DNA of 64,000 bases, from NCBI RefSeq assembly GCF_000011385.1, contig NC_005125.1:3534001-3598000 (forward strand), in the 5' to 3' direction. The notes beneath the pieces were generated by a model that was not told the origin of the DNA, searched no databases, and worked only from the letters and a program-made list of their open reading frames with translations. Below are positions 45,425 to 54,666 of the stretch, piece after piece (the stretch's first letter is position 1; the number at the start of each line of letters is the position of its first letter). Both the position numbers and the translations under genes were made by a program. This DNA comes from Gloeobacter violaceus PCC 7421. Its GTDB lineage: Bacteria; Cyanobacteriota; Cyanobacteriia; Gloeobacterales; Gloeobacteraceae.

Positions 45425-46069
45425 ATGACTTCCTCAGCAATCGACATCCGCACCGTCGAAATCCCCTCCTGGTGACCGTACCGGCGGCACTTCGAGGCAC
45501 TGGCTCGGTACCAGATTCCTGACCATTTGAGCGAACAGGGGTATTGCGATCCTGACCGACTGGCGGATCTGCTTACCAGAGGGTGTGCCCTTGCGGTTAG
45601 GGTTTCTGCTGGTGCGGTCTTACCCCAGGATGCTTATCCTTGGGCTTACCTGCGTCCTGTGCTGGGCGGCGCGACCGCCATCGGCATTGACTGCGTCACC
45701 TGCTCCCAGTTGGCCGAATTGGAAAGCAGCGGGTCAGACGTGCTCGAATTCGACAGCGGAGTGTGGCGCTTACTCCCTTATGGCGTCTGCCGTGTCTTCT
45801 TGCTGCCGGATGGGCAAGCCGTCGTCGCGGCTCTGGTCCCTGGTGGTCAGCGCAGAGACAGTACCTTCCCAGCCCCAGCCAAGTGTGTTCTCTGCCTCAT
45901 CTGCGTCGATCTGTCGCATTCCGGCCACAGCGATGTCCGGGAGCCGGTAGGTGGCCCGGTGCGGGCGTCTGGTTTCTGGTGCCCATCCGCTGCGCACCCG
46001 CCCGAGTTGCTTGCCCAATACCCCCATCTCCGCCAAGCGCTCATCGTTGCTCTCACCGCCGCAACATAG
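45425..46069 (+). pseudogene. nonsense-interrupted gene of unknown function
   Basis: A frame starting at ATG 45425 reads MTSSAIDIRTVEIPSW, then a TGA at 45473-45475, then continues in the same frame as PYRRHFEALARYQIP and on to a stop at 46067-46069. The total length would be 214 codons. The downstream half has many cysteines and normal composition. The simplest reading is a CGA-to-TGA mutation of an original 214-codon gene. Not recognised by family. The reverse strand (45770-46087) also has an open frame that reads somewhat like protein, so the coding strand of the second half is not certain. Confidence 0.4.
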
Positions 46070-46781
46070 CAGGAGCTGATACGCCAAAGGGAAAGGGGCA
46101 GGTATCCCTTTCGGGTGCCATTTCCCCCAAGGGGGTTATACCCCGGGGTAAAGCCTGAAGGGAGTGCGAGAGCGGGCGCACGCACTGAGGTCTGTGCACG
46201 TGTACTGGCGAAACGGGTGGGAATGGGTGGCTTAGCGCTCGCCGGTCCTCTTGGCTGCGCCCAGATGCATCGGAGCGCCGGTTAAACGCAGCAAACGCTC
46301 AAAGGCTGCGAACTTCGTCTCCGTCGCTGACACCTGTTCCACCTGTTCCTTGGTTATTCCCTTCGCCCGCCCCGGGGGTGCATGAGCACCTTCCCCGCAA
46401 GCCTCTGCGACAGATCGAACCGCTGTTTACCAGGACGGCAACCATCCAAGAACAGGAGCGCAAAGCGTGAGCGGATTCTGAGTTCCCGCCCCGTGGCGAG
46501 TGCTTGAGGCTGAGCATGTTAGAGATGAAGGTTTGGGAGAAAAGGAGTACACTTGCTCGCAAAGACTCAAACGTCGAGGGGTTGCAACGCGCCGTAGCAA
46601 GCATTGACGGTAGCCAATAACTGAGCATGCCGCCTAATGGCGACGCCGCAAAACGGTGCTCGCAGTCGAGCTCTTTCGCAAAGCAAAGCGCGTACCGAAC
46701 GCAATTTACCGCTCCGTGAAGGTCCAGCAGCAAACTCTGCCCTTCTTGCTGATAACCATGTTCAACCGTTGAGAGCCACCT
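46070..46781. other. gene-poor stretch upstream of darT
   Basis: No confident gene. A cluster of hairpins lies at about 46089-46150, including the perfect palindrome taccccggggta (46139-46150) and cccccaaggggg (46124-46135). The 537-bp minus-strand frame at 46299-46835 overlaps darT and is not protein-like. The darT promoter should lie in the last part. Confidence 0.4.
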
Positions 46782-47432
46782 TTGACTGCCCCGCCCCCAA
46801 TCGAGCCAAAGATATACCACATTACCCCAGTCCAAAGCCTAGCTTCGATGATTGATTGCGGTTGCATTTGGTCGGACGTTCAAATGATTGCCCGGGGCTT
46901 GGCCAATCTGAACATTGGCATAAGCGATATCAAGGAGCGTCGTAGAAAACTACAGGTGCACTGCAATCCAGGGACCAAGGTTGGAGAGTACGTTCCATTC
47001 TACTTCTGTCCTCGCTCTATCATGCTATACATCTTGCACTGCAAAAACCACAAAGATCTAAAATACACAGGTGGACAGCAGCCCATATTGCACCTCGAAT
47101 CGAAATTAAAAGTAGTAGTCCAATGGGCAGAAGCAAATCAAAAGCCTTGGGCTTTTTCTACCAGAAATGCTGGTACGCACTACGCTGATTTCTACAATGA
47201 TTTGAGGGATTTATATCGGATTAATTGGTCAGCAGTGAGCGCTACCGATTTTCGAGATGCCACAATCAAAGAGGGCAAGCAAGCAGAGTTTTTGCTGTTT
47301 GAGTCGTTTCCATTGACCTTCGTGGATCGCGTCGGCGTCTTTGATTCGCAAGTAGAGCAACAAATCGAATCACTCTTTGAGGGAACGAAGTACAATCCCG
47401 TGGTGGTAGTGCAACGCAACTGGTACTATTGA
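46782..47432 (+). CDS. darT: DarT ssDNA thymidine ADP-ribosyltransferase toxin
   Basis: A 216-residue DarT (DUF4433) toxin that adds ADP-ribose to thymidine in single-stranded DNA, using NAD+, and so blocks replication. Diagnostic pieces: KIYHITPVQSLASM, the DIKERR element, VPFYFCPRSIMLY, and the catalytic-glutamate region KEGKQAEFLLFESFP. The best start is the TTG at 46782, since it gives the family-typical N-terminus and no ATG or GTG is suitably placed. A weak start and weak ribosome-binding site would keep toxin expression low. The antitoxin gene begins 19 bp downstream. Confidence 0.93.
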   Translation: MTAPPPIEPKIYHITPVQSLASMIDCGCIWSDVQMIARGLANLNIGISDIKERRRKLQVHCNPGTKVGEYVPFYFCPRSIMLYILHCKNHKDLKYTGGQQPILHLESKLKVVVQWAEANQKPWAFSTRNAGTHYADFYNDLRDLYRINWSAVSATDFRDATIKEGKQAEFLLFESFPLTFVDRVGVFDSQVEQQIESLFEGTKYNPVVVVQRNWYY

Positions 47433-47451
47433 GAAAGGAGGAGATGCTGTA

Positions 47452-48489
47452 GTGGTCGAACTTACAAAGGGTGATATTCTGTCGGCGGATGCGGAGGCCC
47501 TCATCAATACGGTCAACTGTGTCGGCGTGATGGGGCGTGGGGTGGCCTTACAATTCCGCAAGGCATACCCGGAAAATTTCAAGGCGTATGAGTCGGCCTG
47601 CAAGCGCAAAGAAGTGAGACTGGGCGAGGTGTTTGTGCACGATTTGCACAGTTTCATCAATCCCCGCTACATCATCAACTTCCCCACCAAAGATCATTGG
47701 AAAGGATCAAGTAGGCTGTCCTATATCGAATCGGGTCTCCGTTCCTTGATCGGGGAAGTAGAAAAGCTTGGGATTCGTTCGCTTGCCCTGCCCCCGCTAG
47801 GTTGCGGGTTGGGCGGATTGGATTGGCGGGAGGTGCGTCCCCTTATAGAAGCAGCTTTCGCTCAGGTGCCCTGGGTGCACGTCCTACTTTTCGAACCGGT
47901 GGGTGCGCCCTCTCCTGCCACAATGCCCAAGTCGAATAAAAAGCCTTCCATGTCCCCGGGCAAGGCGGTTTTGCTCGGATTGATGGATCGGTACCTAGCC
48001 GCGTTGATGGACCCGTTTGTCACGCTACTGGAACTCCACAAACTTATGTACTTTATGCAGGAAGCGGGAGAAGCGCTCAGATTGAATTACACCAAAGGGA
48101 CTTACGGGCCTTATGCGGAGAACCTACGCCATGTGCTCAACGCAATAGACGGGCATTACATCAGTGGCTATGGAGACGGCGAAGACTCCCCCACAAAGCA
48201 AATAGAGCCGAACGCGGAGGCGGTCGGGATGGCTTTGGCGTTTCTTGAGGAGTGCCCGCAAACTCGCGAGCGCTTCGAGCGGGTGATTGATCTCATTGAG
48301 GGTTTTGAGACCTCCTACGGCATGGAGTTGCTGTCCACGGTCCACTGGGTTGCTAAGACGGAAGGGGCAGGTACTCCGGAAAAAGCCGTACAATTTACCC
48401 ATGCGTGGAATGACCGCAAAAGGACTTTCGAGCCCAGGCATATCCGAGTGGCTTGGGATATTTTGGATGATAAAGGGTGGCTGTTTTGA
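47452..48489 (+). CDS. darG: DarG macrodomain antitoxin
   Basis: A 345-residue DarG. The N-terminal macrodomain (about 1-155) has GDILSADAEALINTVNCVGVMGRGVALQF and the phosphate-loop PPLGCGLGGLDW, and removes ADP-ribose from DNA. The C-terminal half (about 175-345; LLELHKLMYFMQEAG, NYTKGTYGPYAENLRHVLN) is the DarT-binding/neutralising region. It starts with GTG behind a strong aaaggaggag site, favouring antitoxin over toxin translation. The pair is an antiphage toxin-antitoxin system in other bacteria. Confidence 0.95.
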   Translation: MVELTKGDILSADAEALINTVNCVGVMGRGVALQFRKAYPENFKAYESACKRKEVRLGEVFVHDLHSFINPRYIINFPTKDHWKGSSRLSYIESGLRSLIGEVEKLGIRSLALPPLGCGLGGLDWREVRPLIEAAFAQVPWVHVLLFEPVGAPSPATMPKSNKKPSMSPGKAVLLGLMDRYLAALMDPFVTLLELHKLMYFMQEAGEALRLNYTKGTYGPYAENLRHVLNAIDGHYISGYGDGEDSPTKQIEPNAEAVGMALAFLEECPQTRERFERVIDLIEGFETSYGMELLSTVHWVAKTEGAGTPEKAVQFTHAWNDRKRTFEPRHIRVAWDILDDKGWLF

Positions 48490-48723
48490 TGCTTGGATCG
48501 AGGTGCTGCAATCTCTGTAGATTCGCTAGCCCCTTTGTGCACTCCAGAAAGGCCAACGACATTATCGTTGGTTGCAGGAACTGCCACTTTGCCGGACAGC
48601 GGCCGTCCAGGCGCAAACGAAGGGCGAGAGGTATTGGCGGCTTCGCCTTCCCTTGGCAGCCCCCATTAGGCTGCAGCAGCGCCATCTGCAAGTCGCTTAC
48701 GGCAAGCCGAACACCTCCCCAAA

Positions 48724-48925
48724 CTAGACAATAACCCCGGCGAGCACCACCAGCCAGAGCATCGAATTCAGCACCAGTTGGCGGCGGTCATCAAAAAGAT
48801 CGGGTACAAAGTGGCGGTAGCAAGCAGTTGAAGATGAACGCGACCGGCAGCAGGACCGCCAGAAACAGGCCCACGGCGGTGGCCTAGGCTATGTCCGTCA
48901 ACCACTTGGCACACCGCTCACTCAT
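48724..48925 (-). pseudogene. decayed small membrane-protein gene
   Basis: Read on the minus strand from ATG 48925: MSERCAKWLTDIA, then an in-frame TAG, then ATAVGLFLAVLLPVAFIFNCLL, then a shift of one frame and VPDLFDDRRQLVLNSMLWLVVLAGVIV to a stop at 48724. Two hydrophobic helices are recognisable. One nonsense codon and one frameshift show that the gene is broken. Confidence 0.5.
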
Positions 48926-48962
48926 TGGCGGCAGATCTCGCGCATCAGTCGCAAAGGTTACG

Positions 48963-49145
48963 TCAGAGCACTGCGTTCAGCCCGGCTAGTCCCAGGCCGA
49001 TCAGAGCACTGCACAGGGCTGGTTGAATGGACTCCAGAACTTCTGGGCCGAACAGCCTGAACCATCCCGCCACCAGGTAGCCGCCGACCATCATGGCAAG
49101 GGTGGAGGAGACGATCAGGCCGGTGAGCATACCTGGCAGGAGCAT
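48963..49145 (-). CDS. small membrane protein, 60 residues
   Basis: Two hydrophobic segments (TGLIVSSTLAMMVGGYLVAGW and ALCSALIGLGLAGLNAVL). Not recognised; it may itself be a fragment, as it lies beside a decayed membrane gene in similar sequence. Confidence 0.4.
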   Translation of the reverse strand: MLLPGMLTGLIVSSTLAMMVGGYLVAGWFRLFGPEVLESIQPALCSALIGLGLAGLNAVL

Positions 49146-49398
49146 CCCCAGTGCGAGGGTCGCACTTTAGTCCAGCGATCATTCCCCAGATGAGACCGGG
49201 GTCGCCCAGAGTAGCGGTGCCAAGATTCGGCGATAACTGAGGCCGAAATGATCAGAGCTGAGAGTGTCCGGAACAGGCACCCAGCATAAGCGCAGTAGCC
49301 CGGAGTCGGTGAGCAGATGGCTGATACATCAGGGGAGGACGACGGCGATTAAGCACAGCGGAACCTTTGTGTACACAGCATTATACAGGAAGGCTTGG
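49146..49398. other. gene-poor stretch
   Basis: No open frame of convincing composition. It separates the decayed membrane genes from the SLH-like small gene. Confidence 0.4.
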
Positions 49399-49644
49399 CT
49401 AGGAGGCTGAAATGGTCTTCCTGACCGACCTTGCCGCTCCACAATAATGCAGGTTGAGGACCGCCTTGTAGGCCCAGTGCTCCGGGCGGACATCGCGAAA
49501 CGGGTTGGGCAGGGTGTCGGCGGCTCCAGTGGCGCAGGCTCTATCGATTTGCTCTTCGGTGGGAATGCGGGGCGGTTGCTGGGCGGCAGCCCCGGGCGGC
49601 AATGCGGCTAGGGCGAGAAGAAGGGCGGCGGAGGGCATGGGCAT
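49399..49644 (-). CDS. exported small S-layer-homology-like protein
   Basis: An 81-residue protein with a signal peptide (MPMPSAALLLALAALPPGAAA-Q) and a single SLH-like motif, NPFRDVRPEHWAYKAVLNL. SLH domains bind peptidoglycan-linked polymers and occur at the N-terminus of cyanobacterial porins. A single copy without a barrel is unusual, so this could be a free peptidoglycan-binding protein or the truncated start of a porin gene. Confidence 0.6.
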   Translation of the reverse strand: MPMPSAALLLALAALPPGAAAQQPPRIPTEEQIDRACATGAADTLPNPFRDVRPEHWAYKAVLNLHYCGAARSVRKTISAS

Positions 49645-49787
49645 AGCAGCGTCGAGAGTATCGAAATATCTACCCAGGTTAAACTCCCGCAGCCGGTTTG
49701 CTGCTTGGCGACATCTGTCCGGTGGTCTGTGCCAACTTGCTGCACGGGATCCGACAATGGGCGCGTAAGGGTTCCCAAGGAGGACAC

Positions 49788-50753
49788 ATGCCGCTTGGAA
49801 GGTTGATGGAAGGGCGCTGGGTCATCGAAGAGAAAGACCGCGATGCGGAAGGCAAATTCAACCGCACTGCGACTACGTTTCGCCACAAAATTACCCGCGA
49901 CGGTAGTAGCGGTTTCATGGCCGAGCCGGACCGCTACCATCTGTATGTCTCTCTGGCTTGCCCTTGGGCGCACCGCACGCTCATCTTGCGTAAACTCAAA
50001 GGCCTGGCGGCAGTGATCGGCGTATCCATTGTCGATGCCGAGATCCGCGACAACGGCTGGAGCTTCGGCCAGGAGCCAGGATCGCTGCCTGACAGCGTCA
50101 ATGGGGCGCGCTACCTCTGGGAAGTCTACTGCAAGGCGGATTCCCAGTACACCGGAAAAGTGACGGTGCCGGTGCTGTGGGACAAATTCACCCACACCAT
50201 CGTCAACAACGAATCGCGCGAGATTATCCGCATGTTCGACACCGAATTTGCCGCCCTCGCCGCGACCGACGCCGATTTTTATCCCGAGGACCGACGCGGG
50301 CAGATCGACGAAACCATCGATGCGATCTACCAGCCCATCAACAACGGTGTCTACCGCTCCGGTTTCGCCACCAGCCAGCGCGCCTATGAAGAAGCCGTGG
50401 GCGAACTGTTCGCTGCCCTCGACCACTGGGAGCAGGTGCTCTCGACCCGGCGCTACCTGTGCGGCGAGCGCATTACCGAGGCCGACTGGTGCTTCTTTAC
50501 GACCCTGCTGCGCTTCGACGCGGTCTACCACGGCCACTTCAAATGCAACCTGCGGCGCATCGTCGATTACCCGAACCTCTGGAACTACCTCAAAGACCTC
50601 TACCAGCAGCCGGGGGTGGCCGAAACGTGCAACCTCGACCACATCAAGCGCCACTACTACCGCAGCCACACCAACATCAACCCCACCGCCATCGTGCCCG
50701 CCGGACCGCTCGTCGACTTTGCCGCTCCCCACGGCCGCGAGCGCCTCGGTTAG
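49788..50753 (+). CDS. yqjG: glutathionyl-hydroquinone reductase (Xi-class GST)
   Basis: A 321-residue YqjG/ECM4-type enzyme that reduces glutathionyl-hydroquinones using a catalytic cysteine and glutathione. CPWAHR with the catalytic Cys58 is present, followed by IVNNESREIIRM for glutathione binding and the C-terminal helical domain (YLCGERITEADWCFFTTLLRFD). I chose the ATG at 49788, which follows an aggagg site; the open frame extends upstream to 49698 without a family-like N-terminus. Confidence 0.94.
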   Translation: MPLGRLMEGRWVIEEKDRDAEGKFNRTATTFRHKITRDGSSGFMAEPDRYHLYVSLACPWAHRTLILRKLKGLAAVIGVSIVDAEIRDNGWSFGQEPGSLPDSVNGARYLWEVYCKADSQYTGKVTVPVLWDKFTHTIVNNESREIIRMFDTEFAALAATDADFYPEDRRGQIDETIDAIYQPINNGVYRSGFATSQRAYEEAVGELFAALDHWEQVLSTRRYLCGERITEADWCFFTTLLRFDAVYHGHFKCNLRRIVDYPNLWNYLKDLYQQPGVAETCNLDHIKRHYYRSHTNINPTAIVPAGPLVDFAAPHGRERLG

Positions 50754-52357
50754 TGCTCCATAGCGGCGATGCCCTCGTCCTCCGGTTCGGCCCATTGCCC
50801 TGCCGGCAGGGAAACCGCCAGGGCCGCTCTCCCCTGCCAGAGGTTGGATGTCAAGTTGCCGCCGGTGTAGTGCAACTGGGTTCCGGTGTTGCCCGCCACG
50901 CCCGAGTGGCGCTGGGCAGGCAGCGGGGTGAGAACCGACCAGGCGTTGCCGAGCGGGTCGTAGGCGTACACATCGGCCTCGGAGGAGCCGTTGAATTGCT
51001 GTCCGCCGATGACGAGGAGCCGGTTGCCGACCACGAGCGTCGAGGAAGAGATATGGCCGCGCGGCTCGGGTAGACCCGCCACCCGCGTCCACGCCCCAGG
51101 GGAAGCGGGATCCCACACATCCACAAAATTCTGGGCCACCAGATTGGCATCGAAGCCGTACTGGCCGCCCACAGCGTAAATTTTGCCTCCCAAGGCCGCA
51201 TAACCCATATGCGAGCGCGGATTGGGCAAAGAGGCGGCGCTTGTCCAGCCGGTGCCGCCGTTGAGCGGCAAATACCAGTGCTCGCCCTTGTCCTTGCGAT
51301 TGATGTCGGCCCCGCCGAAGAAGTGCAGCCGAGCGCCCAACACGACCAACGCCCCGGAACCGCGCGCCTGCGGCAGAGGCGGCAGAGCGCTCCAGGTGTT
51401 CGAGTTGACGTTGTACTTCCAGACGTTGGTGGTGGCAAAGGTCTGGCCGCCGTTTTCTTTGCCGATGTAACCGCCCGCCAGATACACATCGGTGCCGACC
51501 ACAGCCGTACCGGCGTGGGTGGTGGAGATGGGCAGGTTGGCAATCTGCTTCCAGGTGTTGTCGGCCGGATCGTAGAGGTCCGAGCGGACCGAGGGTTTAA
51601 AGGTGGTGTCGGTATACCCGCCGAAGACGTAGAGCTTGCCTGCGACCATCGCCCCTTGTGCCTCGGCGCGGTTGATCGGACCTGCGGCTTTTTTCTCCCA
51701 GGCAACCGCATCAAAACCGGGGCGGCTCGCGATCTCGACGCTGTTGATTTTGGTGTTGGTGCCCCCGATCGAATCGAGGGTCAAAGTGCCGTCCACGACC
51801 TCCGCTTGCACGAGCACCTGCTTAAAGGGCAGTGCGGCGGTGGGCTGGTAGCGGTTGATCGCCGGAATGCCTTCGATGTTGACAGTGTGTTGACTACTGG
51901 TATACGAAGGGTCGCCGACGCTCATCTGGACGCTATAGGAACCGTTCGGCAAAGCATACTGCCAGGCGGCCGGAACCTTGATCGCCGTCGGCTCGGTGCC
52001 GCCCGACGGGTATTCCATGTGCTGCAAGGTATTGAGACGCGGGTCGATGCCGCCCACCTTTCGATCGCGGGCGTTGGGCGAAATATCGATCGGTGTCGGT
52101 GTCGCGGACGCCAGACTGTCTTCGCGCACCCAACCGAACTTGCGGCTTTGGTCGTAGGCTGCGCCTGTATCTTCGATGTAACCGCTTGGCAGGGTGGAGG
52201 ATTTCGGTTGGAAATTGATTTGAGCGGTCAACAGCCCCGTGCTGCTTTGGGCAGCAAGCGACCCCTCATAGCCGATCACCACCGGCAGGTACAAAATTGC
52301 GAACGGCAGCAAAACGATACCACCGGTCAGAAGCAGGCTTGAGTGTCTTGAAAGCAC
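50750..52357 (-). CDS. exported Kelch-repeat protein with N-terminal carbohydrate-binding-like domain
   Basis: A 535-residue protein. An N-terminal hydrophobic segment (LLLTGGIVLLPFAILYLPVVI) acts as signal peptide or anchor. Residues about 40-215 read like a malectin/CBM-type beta-sandwich (INFQPKSS, VQMSVGDPSY, TLTLDSIGG). Residues about 225-520 contain Kelch repeats (KLYVFGGYTD, VYLAGGYIG, IYAVGGQYG, RLLVIGGQQ), forming a beta-propeller. Its stop overlaps that of yqjG by 4 bp. Probably an extracytoplasmic sugar- or protein-binding protein; no catalytic motif is evident. Confidence 0.82.
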   Translation of the reverse strand: MLSRHSSLLLTGGIVLLPFAILYLPVVIGYEGSLAAQSSTGLLTAQINFQPKSSTLPSGYIEDTGAAYDQSRKFGWVREDSLASATPTPIDISPNARDRKVGGIDPRLNTLQHMEYPSGGTEPTAIKVPAAWQYALPNGSYSVQMSVGDPSYTSSQHTVNIEGIPAINRYQPTAALPFKQVLVQAEVVDGTLTLDSIGGTNTKINSVEIASRPGFDAVAWEKKAAGPINRAEAQGAMVAGKLYVFGGYTDTTFKPSVRSDLYDPADNTWKQIANLPISTTHAGTAVVGTDVYLAGGYIGKENGGQTFATTNVWKYNVNSNTWSALPPLPQARGSGALVVLGARLHFFGGADINRKDKGEHWYLPLNGGTGWTSAASLPNPRSHMGYAALGGKIYAVGGQYGFDANLVAQNFVDVWDPASPGAWTRVAGLPEPRGHISSSTLVVGNRLLVIGGQQFNGSSEADVYAYDPLGNAWSVLTPLPAQRHSGVAGNTGTQLHYTGGNLTSNLWQGRAALAVSLPAGQWAEPEDEGIAAMEH

Positions 52358-52761
52358 GACTGAAACACCTCAGAACGTCTGCAGAAGGGAGTTTGAGGGG
52401 CACACCGCTCGCAAACCGTTCAGCCGGAGATTCCCCGGCCGCGTGTCGTTTCCTTTGGGAAGTTCGCGGCTGCCGTGTAGGTCGCAAAGTTTGGCAAGGA
52501 TTATAGCAAAGGAGAAACCGGGTTGCAATACGTACTAACCAATGCACACTCACTATTTGCATGAAGTTGTCCAGCGAAGCGTATTCTGGCGTATTTATGA
52601 TCGCGCCATCCGTATTTCAGTCTAAAGGTAGATGCCCGGACATCCCGGGGCAATCATTGACCCAAGAAGGAGAGACTTGCTTGATGTGGACGCAAATGGC
52701 TTGCCGTCTCTATCATGAAAATATCTGAAAGAAAGACCGAGGTGTCTTCCAGGAGAGCGCA
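52358..52761. other. intergenic region between divergent genes
   Basis: Contains the promoter regions of the Kelch gene (leftward) and the exported protein gene at 52762 (rightward). AT-rich around 52500-52620. No gene or known RNA was recognised. Confidence 0.4.
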
Positions 52762-53463
52762 ATGACAGCCTTCAAAACTTGGGTGTTGGCCGCTCTGACC
52801 GCGGTGCTGCTGCCGGGGACGGTTCTGGCTTCCGACGAGAACCGTCTGCTGCTCAACGGCAGCGTCGAGGGCAACGAGACCTACAGTCGGCTTTACCTGT
52901 CCTCGTCGGCCTACGTCGTCAAAGATCGCGACTTCGCCCCGGAGCAGCCGCGGCTCGGGTTTTTCAGCACCTGGATTTTCGACCCGGCCCAGGACAATTT
53001 GTTCGAGGTGCGGGCGCGCTACTGTGTTCCTGATCCCGGCATCGATACCGACCGGGCGGTGCTGCGCCAACTCGACTTGCTCGATGGCGATCAGGTCTTG
53101 ATCTCGCTGAATGAGGGGGTACGGGCGTTGCCCGCCCAGCGCGAGACGGTGCGCCCCGCCTACTACTCCCAGCCGTTCGCGCGGCCGGTCCACGGCTACC
53201 GCCCCACGCGCCATGGGCTGGTGCCCTACGTGAGCTATATGCCCTCGGCACCGGTCTTCAATCCGGCGGTGACCTGCGCCTCGGGTACAACCGGCTTTGA
53301 GCTGTCCCCGGCGGCCGATCAACTGGCCGCCTTGCCCGACAGGACGCTCAAGGTGCGTCTGCACTTCAGCAACGGTGAACAAAGCGGTTGGCAACTGGGC
53401 GTGGCGACCGTGCGCGAACTGAAGCGCCTCGTCGCCGTGCGCGCCGAACTAAGCGGCCGCTAG
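52762..53463 (+). CDS. exported hypothetical protein, 233 residues
   Basis: Signal peptide MTAFKTWVLAALTAVLLPGTVLA-S, then an unrecognised domain with two cysteines (RYCVPD and VTCASG) that may form a disulfide. The sequence is beta-rich. A ccaggagag ribosome-binding site precedes the ATG. Probably periplasmic. Confidence 0.65.
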   Translation: MTAFKTWVLAALTAVLLPGTVLASDENRLLLNGSVEGNETYSRLYLSSSAYVVKDRDFAPEQPRLGFFSTWIFDPAQDNLFEVRARYCVPDPGIDTDRAVLRQLDLLDGDQVLISLNEGVRALPAQRETVRPAYYSQPFARPVHGYRPTRHGLVPYVSYMPSAPVFNPAVTCASGTTGFELSPAADQLAALPDRTLKVRLHFSNGEQSGWQLGVATVRELKRLVAVRAELSGR

Positions 53464-53544
53464 CTTCGGATTTCTTGCTTAAGGCGTGGGGGCTGCCGGG
53501 GACGGTTGGCTAAGATCGGCCCGAAGCCAATCTTAGGGACAACC

Positions 53545-54666
53545 ATGGCTGACAATCCTCTTGTTCATCTGCACGATTTTGGCCAGAGCGTCTGGATAGA
53601 CGATCTGCGCCGCGACATGATCACTACCGGCGAATTGCAGCGGCTGATCGAGGCGGAAGGCGTGCGCGGCCTCACCTCCAACCCCGCCATCTTCGAAAAA
53701 GCGATCGTGGGCAGCGCCGCCTACGACGAACAGATCCGCGGCGAGCGCGGTCAATCGGTGGACGCCGTTTACGAAAACCTGGTCGTCAAAGACATTCAAG
53801 ATGCCGCCGATCTGTTCCGGCCCCTGTACGAATCTTCCGAGGGGGCGGACGGGTACGTCAGTCTTGAAGTCTCGCCCTACCTGGCCCGCGACACCGAGGG
53901 CACGATCCGCGAGGCCCATCACCTCTGGGAGCGCGTCGGGCGGCCCAATTTGATGATCAAGGTGCCGGGAACCGCCGAGGGTATCCCGGCCATCGAGGCG
54001 TTGATCGCTGCGGGCATCAACGTCAATGTGACGCTGCTGTTTGCGCGCGCGGCCTACGCGGAGGCTGCCGAAGCCTACCTGCGCGGCCTGGAGCGCCGCG
54101 CAGGTCCGCTCGATCGGATGGCCTCGGTGGCCAGCTTCTTTTTGAGCCGCATCGATACTGCCGTCGACGATCTGCTGCAGGCCGAGATTGCCGCTACCGA
54201 CGCCGCCGGACAGCTCGAACGTCTGAAGTCGCTGCAGGGCAGTGTGGCGATCGCCAACGCCAAACTGGCCTACCGCCAATTCCAGCAACTCTTTGGGGGC
54301 GAGCGCTTCGCAAAGCTTGCCACCCGGGGCGCCAAACCCCAGCGCCTGCTGTGGGCGAGCACCGGCACCAAGAACCCCGACTACCGCGACGTGCGCTACG
54401 TCGAGGAATTGGTGGGACCGGCGACCGTCAACACGATGCCCCCGGCGACGCTCAAAGCCTGCGCCGATCACTGCGAACTGCGCCCCAGTCTGGAGGCGGG
54501 CCTCGAAGACGCCGAGCGGACGCTGGCTGAACTGGCGGCGGTGGGCATTGACCTTGACAAGGTCACAGGCGAGCTACTCGCCGACGGCCTGGCCAAGTTC
54601 ACCGCCCCCTTCGACAAGCTGCTTGCCAGTCTGCGGGCCAAAACCGAGGCGGTGGCCGCCGGTTAG
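53545..54666 (+). CDS. tal: transaldolase
   Basis: A 373-residue transaldolase of the pentose phosphate pathway, which transfers a dihydroxyacetone unit between sedoheptulose 7-phosphate and glyceraldehyde 3-phosphate. It has GLTSNPAIF, the Schiff-base Lys139 in [15 protein letters not shown] and [10 protein letters not shown]. Length fits the longer TalB/mycobacterial-type class seen in cyanobacteria. I chose the ATG at 53545. Its stop overlaps that of moaC by 4 bp. Confidence 0.95.
   Translation: MADNPLVHLHDFGQSVWIDDLRRDMITTGELQRLIEAEGVRGLTSNPAIFEKAIVGSAAYDEQIRGERGQSVDAVYENLVVKDIQDAADLFRPLYESSEGADGYVSLEVSPYLARDTEGTIREAHHLWERVGRPNLMIKVPGTAEGIPAIEALIAAGINVNVTLLFARAAYAEAAEAYLRGLERRAGPLDRMASVASFFLSRIDTAVDDLLQAEIAATDAAGQLERLKSLQGSVAIANAKLAYRQFQQLFGGERFAKLATRGAKPQRLLWASTGTKNPDYRDVRYVEELVGPATVNTMPPATLKACADHCELRPSLEAGLEDAERTLAELAAVGIDLDKVTGELLADGLAKFTAPFDKLLASLRAKTEAVAAG

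Noticed and set aside
45770-46087. Minus-strand frame opposite the nonsense-interrupted gene
   Set aside because: It reads partly like protein, but the plus-strand frame extends coherently across 214 codons with a single stop, so the plus-strand reading is preferred. The doubt is noted in the feature.
46299-46835. 178-codon minus-strand frame upstream of and overlapping darT
   Set aside because: Composition is not protein-like, no ribosome-binding site or domain is seen, and it covers the darT start.
52654-53394. Minus-strand frame opposite the exported protein gene
   Set aside because: Shadow of the plus-strand gene at 52762-53463, which has a clear signal peptide and ribosome-binding site.
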